Shown: one piece after another, positions 1 to 5,956 of the stretch | Layout of the letters: each line of letters begins with the position of its first letter | Numbering within the stretch: the first letter of the stretch is position 1 | Source of the DNA: Hyphomicrobiales bacterium | GTDB taxonomy: Bacteria > Pseudomonadota > Alphaproteobacteria > Rhizobiales > Aestuariivirgaceae | NCBI GenBank assembly: GCA_025362535.1 | Contig: JANYGE010000239.1 | Span: forward strand, 1 to 6,040 | Reading direction: 5' to 3' | DNA: 6,040 nucleotides | Notes under the pieces: model-generated | Databases searched by the model: none | The model's input: only the letters and a program-made list of their open reading frames with translations | What the model was told of the DNA's origin: nothing | Position numbers and translations under genes: made by a program

Positions 1-1
1 C

Positions 2-1834
2 CGCATTGAAGCCTTTGACGACACCGGCACGATGACATTGGTGTTCTTCACCACCTATGCTGATCAGCTTCTGCGCCATTATCCAACAGGTGAGAGGCGC
101 TTCATTTCGGGTGAAATCAGTTGGTTCAGAGCCGAAGCTAAAATGACCCATCCGGATTATGTGCTCAGCGCGGAAGATCTGGATAAGATGCCACTACTCG
201 AACCCGTCTATCCGCTCACCGCTGGCATCACGTCAAAAGTGCTGCATAAATCTGCTGGGGCGGCTTTGGCCAAATTGCCTTTATTGCCGGAATGGCAGGA
301 CCAGACTTGGTTGCAGCGCCAAAATTGGCCCAGCTTCAACGCGGCCCTCGCCACCATCCACAGCCCACCGGAGCCCACAGTGCTCGCTGCCGATGGCATT
401 AATCGTATGCGGCTTGCCTATGATGAGTTGCTCGCCAATCAATTGGCGCTTTCCTTGGTACGCAATCAAATGAAGCGGGCCAGCGGCAGGCCTATGGCTG
501 GCACCGGAAAACTGCGCAACCAAATTATCACAAATCTTCCCTATAGCCTTACAAATGCTCAGAAAAATTCAATTTCTGAAATTTTACATGATATGGGCTC
601 CAACCACCGCATGATCAGGCTTTTGCAGGGCGATGTGGGTTCTGGAAAAACTGTGGTCGCACTTTTAGCCTTGGCCGCCGCCGTGGAAAGTGGTTTTCAA
701 GGCGCTTTAATGGTGCCCACCGAAATCCTCGCACGGCAACATCTCACTAGTCTTTCCAAACTGATTGAGGGCACAGGCTTGCGTGTGACCATTCTTACGG
801 GCCGAGAAAAAGGCAGGCCCCGTGACGAGATTTTAGCGGCTTTAGAGGCGGGAGAGATTGATATTCTCATCGGCACCCACGCCCTGTTTCAAGATGGTGT
901 TGCCTTCCGTGATCTGGGTTTGGTGGTGATTGACGAGCAACATCGCTTCGGCGTGCACCAGCGCTTGGCCCTGCAAGCCAAATCATATCAGACCGATTTA
1001 CTGGTGATGACCGCAACACCCATCCCCCGCACTCTGGCCCTCACAGTGTATGGCGATATGGATGTGTCGAGGCTCACTGAAAAGCCGGCAGGTCGATTGC
1101 CCATCGACACGCGGGTTCTTCCCACTGCACGGCTTGATGATGTGGTGGCAGGCCTGCACCGCAGCTTGGCGTCAGGAGCGCGCGCCTATTGGGTTTGCCC
1201 CTTGGTGGAAGAAAGTGAATTCGTTGATCTCGCCAATGCCGAGAAACGCTTTGAGGCCCTCAGCGCAGAATTCCCCCATCACGTGGGCCTCATCCATGGC
1301 CGCTTGAAGGGTGCCGAAAAAGATGAGGTGATGGCCAAGTTCAAATCAGGCGCACTCTCCATTCTGGTCTCCACAACGGTGATTGAAGTGGGCGTAGATG
1401 TGCCGGAAGCCAGCATTATGATCATCGAAAATGCCGAGCGCTTTGGTTTAGCCCAGCTTCATCAATTGCGCGGCCGCGTGGGGCGCGGGTTTGCAAAATC
1501 CAGCTGTTTGCTGCTCTATCAGGAACCCCTTGGCCAAGTAGCAAAATCGCGCCTTGCCATCATGCGCGAAACTGAGGATGGCTTTCGCATTGCCGAGGAA
1601 GATTTAAAATTGCGCGGGGCTGGCGAAATGCTGGGCACGCAACAATCCGGCCTGCCGCTGTTTCGGCTGGCTGACTTAACCTTACATGGCGATCTTCTCG
1701 CCACCGCCCGCGATGATGCCGGGCTGATCTTATCGCGCGATCCCAAACTCACCACACCGCGTGGCGAAGCCTTGCGCACGCTGCTCTATTTATTTGAGCG
1801 CGATGAAGCGATTAAGCTTTTGTCTTCCGGCTAG
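2..1834 (+). CDS. recG: ATP-dependent DNA helicase RecG, 5'-truncated by the window edge
   Basis: RecG is a cytoplasmic superfamily 2 helicase that remodels stalled replication forks and drives branch migration of Holliday junctions. The reading frame is open from base 2, so the ATG at 32 is internal; 610 residues are present and roughly 80-90 N-terminal residues of a ~700-residue family member are missing. The first ~45 residues fit the end of the OB-fold wedge domain. Visible helicase motifs are Walker A GDVGSGKT (629-652), motif Ia around MVPTEILARQH, motif II DEQH (932-943), motif III TATPIPRTLA, motif V STTVIEVGVDVPEA, and motif VI QLHQLRGRVGRG (1454-1489). The RecG-specific TRG region LRGAGEMLGTQQSG follows (1610-1651). 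The end, LLYLFERDEAIKLL, is as expected for alphaproteobacterial RecG. No frameshift or lost motif is seen. Its last 23 bases overlap the convergent DUF502 gene. Identification is essentially certain. Confidence 0.98.
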   Translation, partial: RIEAFDDTGTMTLVFFTTYADQLLRHYPTGERRFISGEISWFRAEAKMTHPDYVLSAEDLDKMPLLEPVYPLTAGITSKVLHKSAGAALAKLPLLPEWQDQTWLQRQNWPSFNAALATIHSPPEPTVLAADGINRMRLAYDELLANQLALSLVRNQMKRASGRPMAGTGKLRNQIITNLPYSLTNAQKNSISEILHDMGSNHRMIRLLQGDVGSGKTVVALLALAAAVESGFQGALMVPTEILARQHLTSLSKLIEGTGLRVTILTGREKGRPRDEILAALEAGEIDILIGTHALFQDGVAFRDLGLVVIDEQHRFGVHQRLALQAKSYQTDLLVMTATPIPRTLALTVYGDMDVSRLTEKPAGRLPIDTRVLPTARLDDVVAGLHRSLASGARAYWVCPLVEESEFVDLANAEKRFEALSAEFPHHVGLIHGRLKGAEKDEVMAKFKSGALSILVSTTVIEVGVDVPEASIMIIENAERFGLAQLHQLRGRVGRGFAKSSCLLLYQEPLGQVAKSRLAIMRETEDGFRIAEEDLKLRGAGEMLGTQQSGLPLFRLADLTLHGDLLATARDDAGLILSRDPKLTTPRGEALRTLLYLFERDEAIKLLSSG

Positions 1835-2537
1835 GTTTCATTACAGGCTTTGCCACCAACAATTCGGCTTCTGCACTCAAAGGCGCATCAGGAAAAACCA
1901 AGCCCATTGAAATCACCAGCTTCAAGCCATCCTCAACACTCATCGTGAGAATCTTGACTTCTGTCACATCAACGAAAAACACATAGCCTGATGTGGGGTT
2001 GGGCGTGGTTGAAACATAAACCGAATACATTCTTCGGCCTTTTTCCAAACCAATCGTGCCGCCATCAACATCGCGCGAGATAAACCCAATCGACCATGTG
2101 CCTTTGCGCGGCCATTCTACCAAGCACACCTGTTTAAAAGACGAACCCTTCTCGGAAAATATCGTCTCGAAAATCTGCTTTGAGCCTTTGTAAATCGACC
2201 GCACAATTGGGGTGCGATTCAATAATTTATCCCACCAGCCAAGCAGCGTGCGCCCAACAAGATTGGCACCCAGTGCACCGATAACAGTGATGAACGCCAG
2301 CGCAAAAACCAGCCCATACCCAGGAATCTTAAACGGCAAATAATTATCGGGATTATAGGCGAAAGGAATAAGCGGCTTCACCAAACCATCAAAGGAACTG
2401 ATCACCCAAAGGGTGGCCCAGATTGTGATGGCCGCAGGCGCTGTGATCACCAATCCAGTGAAAAAATAGGTCCGCAACCGCGATAACATGGAAGTGCGCA
2501 CGGGCAGCGGCTTAAGAATTTCAGGTTTCTCACTCAT
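1812..2537 (-). CDS. DUF502 family inner-membrane protein
   Basis: This encodes a 241-residue membrane protein of the DUF502 family, whose biochemical role is unknown. A cytoplasmic N-terminus with SRLRTYFFTGL leads into TM1 (about residues 25-48) and TM2 (about 72-94). A soluble domain follows with the family's signature stretches: NRTPIVRSIYKGSKQIFETI (about 108-127), VEWPRKGTWSIGF (about 140-152), VSTTPNPTSGYVFFV (about 175-189) and SVEDGLKLVISMG (about 200-212). I chose the ATG at 2537. The frame can be extended six codons to a TTG at 2555, but the purine-rich stretch there sits right against the TTG, and the shorter form already carries the whole conserved N-terminus. The Shine-Dalgarno of the ATG is itself weak (GGGG about 12 bases upstream). 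It lies 52 bases after the ExoR-like gene on the same strand and is probably co-transcribed with it. The family call is firm; function is not known. Confidence 0.9.
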   Translation of the reverse strand: MSEKPEILKPLPVRTSMLSRLRTYFFTGLVITAPAAITIWATLWVISSFDGLVKPLIPFAYNPDNYLPFKIPGYGLVFALAFITVIGALGANLVGRTLLGWWDKLLNRTPIVRSIYKGSKQIFETIFSEKGSSFKQVCLVEWPRKGTWSIGFISRDVDGGTIGLEKGRRMYSVYVSTTPNPTSGYVFFVDVTEVKILTMSVEDGLKLVISMGLVFPDAPLSAEAELLVAKPVMKPSRKTKA

Positions 2538-2563
2538 TGCACTTGCTTGCCCCAACCCCCATC

Positions 2564-2575
2564 AACTTGCAAGTT
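2564..2575. repeat. 12-bp perfect palindrome in the gap between the ExoR-like and DUF502 genes
   Basis: AACTTGCAAGTT is a perfect palindrome with no loop, lying in the 52-base spacer between the stop of the ExoR-like gene and the start of the DUF502 gene. It is not a convincing intrinsic terminator: the stem is AT-rich, has no loop, and no T-run follows on the minus strand. It could be a protein-binding site or chance. Its core TTGCAA also occurs in the divergent promoter region at 3659-3664. Confidence 0.25.
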
Positions 2576-2589
2576 TCATCCAGCTTGGC

Positions 2590-3465
2590 TTATTCCGAAG
2601 GTGCAGGATTTTCCTCAGCCCACACCCTGGCGCGCGCTTCGGCTTCAATTCTGGTTTCCTGTGTCGCCCCAAACCGCAACTCATTCATCCGCGCAGAAAT
2701 CATCGGATATTCACCGGCAGGGGCTGCATCCGCTGCAATAATATACCACATGAGAGCCCGTGTTTCATCAAACCGCACAACTTTGCCAGCCACATAAAGT
2801 TCGGCCAAATAAGCTGCGGCCTCGGGGCTATGCTTACGCACGGCCGCATTTAACCACTTCAAACCTTGCTGCGGATTTTTCTTCATGCCCTCGCCTTCTA
2901 TGCTCATCACACCCAAAGCATAAAGCGCTCCGGGATGGGCATAGGCTGTGGCAAGCCGCAAGAAGGTGCGCGCCGCCAATTGTGGATTGGCTTTGAGATT
3001 AGCATTTGGAATTCCGGTCCGTTGATAGTTAGCAAGTTGCAGCTGGCTATCCACTGTCACCCGCAAGCGATTCTTATCGGGCTCTTCCGCATCAAAATTT
3101 TCAGCCACACGGCTATAATAGGAATAGGCCACCGCCTGATCCATCGGCACCCCGCGACCAAGCCGATACATATGGCCCAAATACCAATCCGCAATAAAAT
3201 TGCCATCATCAGAGGCCTGATTAAAATATTTCAGTGCCTTCTCATAATTGCCTCTGTTGTAAGCTTTTTTCGCAGTTTTGAAATCATCGGTCCAAAACGG
3301 AACGATATCGATGCTCGGCATGCGAATTTTGGGAGGTGCAGGAAAATAAGAAAAGAACCCACCATCACTGTCATCGGCAACAGCCTGCGTGGAATATCCC
3401 GACATCATCACAGCAACGAAAACAGCCACAATACGCAAAACAAAAATAATCGGCGAAGCATTCAC
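2590..3465 (-). CDS. exoR: ExoR-like periplasmic Sel1-repeat protein
   Basis: This encodes a secreted, all-helical Sel1-like repeat protein with the architecture of rhizobial ExoR. In rhizobia ExoR binds the sensor kinase ExoS in the periplasm and holds the ExoS-ChvI two-component system off, which affects exopolysaccharide, motility and acid response. From the GTG at 3465 it is 291 residues. A hydrophobic signal segment (about 6-24) ends in TQAVA/DD, a good signal peptidase I site after residue 30. Sel1 units are visible at about 65-106 (YLGHMYRLGRGV), 110-146 (ending in the ExoR-like GIPNANLKANP), 151-187 (YALGVMSIEGEGMKKN) and 188-222 (WLNAAVRKHSPEAAAYLAEL), with a final helical pair around RALMWYIIAADAA. 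The GTG at 3501 would add 12 residues. I prefer 3465 because AGAGAGGG lies about 10 bases upstream of it and the likely promoter leaves almost no leader for 3501. The repeat fold is certain; ExoR orthology is likely but unproven. Confidence 0.8.
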   Translation of the reverse strand: MNASPIIFVLRIVAVFVAVMMSGYSTQAVADDSDGGFFSYFPAPPKIRMPSIDIVPFWTDDFKTAKKAYNRGNYEKALKYFNQASDDGNFIADWYLGHMYRLGRGVPMDQAVAYSYYSRVAENFDAEEPDKNRLRVTVDSQLQLANYQRTGIPNANLKANPQLAARTFLRLATAYAHPGALYALGVMSIEGEGMKKNPQQGLKWLNAAVRKHSPEAAAYLAELYVAGKVVRFDETRALMWYIIAADAAPAGEYPMISARMNELRFGATQETRIEAEARARVWAEENPAPSE

Positions 3466-3517
3466 CCTTGGCCGACCCTCTCTGCGTTGAACCTGTGACA
3501 CGAAAACCTACAATCAA

Positions 3518-3545
3518 ATTTTAAAAAAAGTGCTAACCGCCACAA
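3518..3545 (-). promoter_or_regulatory. Putative sigma-70-type promoter for the exoR-like/DUF502 operon
   Basis: Read on the minus strand, TTGTGG (3545-3540) is followed after 16 bases by TAAAAT (3523-3518). The -10 matches the TATAAT consensus at five of six positions and the -35 at three of six. A run of seven Ts lies just before the -10. Transcription would begin near 3511. That leaves about 10 bases before the GTG at 3501 but about 46 before the GTG at 3465, which supports the shorter protein. This was found by eye only, and an alphaproteobacterial promoter need not match the E. coli consensus. Confidence 0.4.
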
Positions 3546-3632
3546 CCGCATGCGCCGGATAAGTCCATATTCCTCAGTTACTTGGCAATTGCGGCAGATC
3601 ATGGCTCAAGGCGGGGCGCAAAATGGTCAAAA

Positions 3633-3665
3633 TCACAATTCTTGTGACTGTGGCAAAGTTGCAAC
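3633..3665. promoter_or_regulatory. Paired inverted repeats, possible operator upstream of DUF898-M48
   Basis: Two dyad-symmetric elements sit side by side. TCACAA-TTC-TTGTGA (3633-3647) is a perfect 6-bp inverted repeat with a 3-base centre. GTTGCAAC (3658-3665) is a perfect 8-bp palindrome. Their centres, 3640 and about 3661.5, are roughly 21-22 bases apart, or two helical turns, so a dimeric regulator could bind both on one face of the DNA. They lie about 65-95 bases upstream of the DUF898 start. TTGCAA (3659-3664) could also serve as a -35, with GAAGAT (3682-3687) 17 bases downstream as a weak -10. The symmetry is directly visible; the operator role is inference. Confidence 0.3.
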
Positions 3666-3727
3666 AAAATTGATGCTGACCGAAGATAAGTGTTTTCAAA
3701 AATCTGCCTCTATGCGAGTTTGAAGCA

Positions 3728-4870
3728 ATGACAGCGCCCCCAATAAATCCGCCCGAAACTCTCAGTTTTAAATATGTGCCACGCCCAGGTCTCCTGAAAA
3801 TAGCGCTGCTGAACTTCTTCCTCGGCATTGTAACCCTTACGATTTATCGGTTTTGGGCCAAAGCCAATACGCGCAAACATATATGGAGCTGCATCCATAT
3901 TAACGGTGAACCCTTGGAATATACGGGCACGGGTGGCGAGCTGTTTCGCGGCTTCCTGATGGTGTTCGGCCTGTTCATTCTGCCCTATATCGTGATTTTA
4001 AAAGGCCTGCAGCTCTCGCTTGGTGAAACCCATCCGGTGACAACAGGCTTCGGTTTGTTATTTGCATTTGCCGTTTATTTTCTATGGGGCTTTGCGATTT
4101 ATAAGCAACGCAAATACCAGCTTTCGCGCACCCAATGGCGCGGCATTCGCGGCACCATGGCGGGTTCCGCTATGGTTTATAGCCTCGCGTATTTCGGCTC
4201 CATGTTAGCCAGATTGTTTTCTTTCGGCTGGGCCACACCTGTAATGGACACAGTGCTGCAAGAGCAGATCACCAATGATATGCGGTTTGGCGATGCTGCC
4301 TTTAAATTTAGAGGCCGAGCTGGCCCGCTTTATCCCACTTACGCCCTGTGTTGGTTCCTCACTGGAGCTTTTGTAATAGGCATCACGGCCTTCATTTCTT
4401 ATGAGGCCATCACTTGGTTTGGCAGCGAACTCAGAGCGCTCTTTGATTTTTTCAATGGTCAAACCGGCGAATCGACACCCACCGAACGCCAACACTACTT
4501 AATCGGCATAATCGTTTTATTCATTGCAGCTGGATTACTGTCATTTTTCGTTGTTATCCCCGTGCTCTGGGCAGTTTACAGCGCCAAAGAAATTCGCACC
4601 TTCGCAAACTATACAAGCTTTGACGGTGCGCAATTCAGCCTCAATGCCAGACCGTGGAGCATGGTTTGGCTCACCATCAGCAATATATTGCTTTTTGTTT
4701 TTACCTTAAGCATTGCCCGGCCTTTCATTATTCAACGTAACTTGCGCTATTTGGTGGACCGCTTGAGTTTGGAAGGGGCCATTGACATAAGCCGCATTCA
4801 GCAATCCACCGCTGCTATGCCAAAACGCGGTGAAGGTCTGGCAGATGCGTTTGACTTAGGAGCGTGGTGA
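3728..4870 (+). CDS. DUF898 (YjgN) family multi-pass membrane protein
   Basis: This encodes a 380-residue inner-membrane protein of the DUF898/YjgN family, whose function is not established. The N-terminal family signature is clear: LLNFFLGIVTLTIYRFWAKA, then HINGEPLEYTGTGGELFRGF (residues 56-76). About seven hydrophobic segments are visible, near 22-42, 74-94, 105-125, 145-163, 203-225, 257-284 and 313-335. Several are followed by the same kind of unit: basic residues, a short amphipathic stretch and a [FL]xG-type turn, at about 41-67, 126-145, 168-196, 284-304 and 331-351. This suggests an internally repeated fold. The ATG at 3728 is the only plausible start, since no in-frame ATG lies close upstream and the next Met is residue 78. 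Its Shine-Dalgarno is poor (GAAG only two bases away). The stop is embedded in the start of the M48 gene, so the two form an operon. The C-terminus from about 355 is hydrophilic and probably cytoplasmic. Confidence 0.9.
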   Translation: MTAPPINPPETLSFKYVPRPGLLKIALLNFFLGIVTLTIYRFWAKANTRKHIWSCIHINGEPLEYTGTGGELFRGFLMVFGLFILPYIVILKGLQLSLGETHPVTTGFGLLFAFAVYFLWGFAIYKQRKYQLSRTQWRGIRGTMAGSAMVYSLAYFGSMLARLFSFGWATPVMDTVLQEQITNDMRFGDAAFKFRGRAGPLYPTYALCWFLTGAFVIGITAFISYEAITWFGSELRALFDFFNGQTGESTPTERQHYLIGIIVLFIAAGLLSFFVVIPVLWAVYSAKEIRTFANYTSFDGAQFSLNARPWSMVWLTISNILLFVFTLSIARPFIIQRNLRYLVDRLSLEGAIDISRIQQSTAAMPKRGEGLADAFDLGAW

Positions 4871-4872
4871 TG
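4858..4872 (+). promoter_or_regulatory. Shine-Dalgarno and TGATG coupling site for the M48 protease gene
   Basis: AGGAG (4858-4862) lies seven bases before the ATG at 4870. That ATG shares its A with the TGA stop of the DUF898 gene (TGATG, 4868-4872). Two GTG codons at 4864 and 4867 are also in frame, but they are one and four bases from the Shine-Dalgarno and too close to be used. The arrangement fixes the M48 start at 4870 and predicts translational coupling with the upstream gene. Confidence 0.75.
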
Positions 4873-5955
4873 GCCGTCAGCGCAAATTATTTCGATGGTC
4901 AATCAGCCAAAGACCATCCAGTGACTCTCGACATGAACGGCACAGATTTGCTGTTCTCTGGCACCGATGTATCGCCAACCAGATGGTCCCTAAATGGTCT
5001 CTATCCACTGGATCCCCCATCCCCCGGTCAACCTTTCCGCTTAACCCATGTCGAAAGGCCTGGCGCACGCCTCATTCTGCGCGATGAGGCTTTCATCAAA
5101 ACTTTGGTTGCCAGTTCCTCACATTTGAAAGGGGGATATTCTTGGGCCGATATCAGCCATGTTTTCGGTTGGATCATTGGTGGCCTCGTTGCCGTGGCAA
5201 CCATAACTTACATCTGCATGGCTTTGTTGCCGGACCGTATTGCCAAGATACTCCCCAATGATTGGCGGAACCGTGTGGGCCGCCAGATGGAAACGGCAGT
5301 GGTCGAAGGTGCGCGTATCTGCAGCACGCCAAAAGGCGATGCGGCGTTGAGCACCATGATCGACAATCTCGCGCAGGGCGCACCTGACATGCCACCAATC
5401 AGCGTGCATATTTATGATGTGCCCATTCTGAATGCCTTCGCTGTGGCGGGCGGCAATATAATTATGACACGCGAGCTGATCGAAAAAGCCGATGCTCCTG
5501 AAGAAGTGGCAGGCGTGTTGGCCCACGAAATCGGCCATGTCTATCACCTGCACCCTGAAGCGCAATTGGTGCGCCTCACTGGCATGCAAGTTTTGGCCAG
5601 CATTTTTACCGGTTCCAATGGTGGCAACACCACAACCAACGCGGCTCTGCTCGCAACGATCCTTACATACTCGCGCAGCGCTGAGGCAGAAGCTGACGCC
5701 TATGCCCGCGAAACCATGGTCAAAGCATCGATTGACCCTATGGGGTTGAAAGTATTTTTTGAAAAAATCTTGAAGATTCAAGGTGATATGAAAGGCAGCA
5801 GCTCCACGTTCAAAGCTTTGGGGAATCTCTTCTCCACGCATCCCGGCACCGAAGAGCGCATCAAAGAAATCACCCCCCTGCCCGCTGGGCAAGTTGCCGT
5901 GCCTGCATTAACGCCCGATGAGTGGCAAGCGCTGAAGACGATTTGTGTGAGATAG
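4870..5955 (+). CDS. M48 family zinc metalloprotease, membrane-anchored, with N-terminal extension
   Basis: This encodes a 361-residue member of peptidase family M48, the group that includes HtpX, Ste24 and BepA/LoiP types. Residues 1-90 form a beta-rich N-terminal domain starting ANYFDGQSAKDHPVTL, resembling the domain ahead of many bacterial M48 peptidases. One transmembrane helix follows (about 98-120), then the catalytic domain. The zinc site is complete: H219-E220-I-G-H223 gives two histidine ligands and the catalytic glutamate, and the third ligand E272 sits in SRSAEAEAD (268-276). The usual substrate-cleft stretch NAFAVAGGNIIMT precedes it and a conserved STHPGTEERI (322-331) follows. 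There is no cleavable signal peptide. Charges after the helix (R123, K126, R133, R135, R138) hint at a cytoplasmic catalytic domain, but topology is uncertain. It is coupled to the DUF898 gene and probably works with that protein, perhaps in membrane-protein quality control. The substrate is unknown. Confidence 0.93.
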   Translation: MAVSANYFDGQSAKDHPVTLDMNGTDLLFSGTDVSPTRWSLNGLYPLDPPSPGQPFRLTHVERPGARLILRDEAFIKTLVASSSHLKGGYSWADISHVFGWIIGGLVAVATITYICMALLPDRIAKILPNDWRNRVGRQMETAVVEGARICSTPKGDAALSTMIDNLAQGAPDMPPISVHIYDVPILNAFAVAGGNIIMTRELIEKADAPEEVAGVLAHEIGHVYHLHPEAQLVRLTGMQVLASIFTGSNGGNTTTNAALLATILTYSRSAEAEADAYARETMVKASIDPMGLKVFFEKILKIQGDMKGSSSTFKALGNLFSTHPGTEERIKEITPLPAGQVAVPALTPDEWQALKTICVR

Positions 5956-5956
5956 C

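Larger units (their letters stand above)
3502..3727. other. Divergent intergenic region between the exoR-like and DUF898 operons
   Basis: These 226 bases separate the outermost start of the minus-strand ExoR-like gene from the start of the plus-strand DUF898 gene, so both promoters should lie here. The left part is AT-rich, with an A7 tract at 3523-3529. The right part is rich in short palindromes: GCAATTGC at 3585-3592, TCACAA-TTC-TTGTGA at 3633-3647, GCAA-AG-TTGC at 3653-3662 and GTTGCAAC at 3658-3665. A 40-codon plus-strand ORF runs from 3601 to 3723 and ends four bases before the DUF898 start. No tRNA, riboswitch-like structure or hairpin-plus-T-run terminator was recognised. Confidence 0.6.

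Noticed and set aside
32..34. ATG at 32 as the recG start
   Set aside because: The frame stays open to the window edge, and the preceding residues (RIEAFDDTGT) continue the OB-fold wedge domain, so the gene is cut by the window.
2538..2589. Intergenic gap as a terminator between the ExoR-like and DUF502 genes
   Set aside because: The only dyad (2564-2575) is AT-rich, loopless and not followed by a T-run on the minus strand.
2866..3498. 210-codon plus-strand open frame opposite the ExoR-like gene
   Set aside because: The opposite strand encodes a clear signal peptide and Sel1 repeats. The plus-strand product is Ile/His/Arg-rich with no domain.
3523..3529. T7 run on the minus strand as a possible intrinsic terminator
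   Set aside because: No GC-rich hairpin precedes it and it sits at a promoter -10 upstream of a start codon, not after a gene.
3574..3898. Minus-strand frames (3574-3828 and 3710-3898) crossing the divergent promoter into the DUF898 gene
   Set aside because: They cover the conserved N-terminus of DUF898 on the other strand and resemble no known family.
5119..5892. 257-codon open frame on the minus strand inside the M48 gene
   Set aside because: It is antisense to a gene with an intact zinc site, has a His/Cys-rich low-plausibility composition, and shows no recognisable domain. It is a frame shadow.
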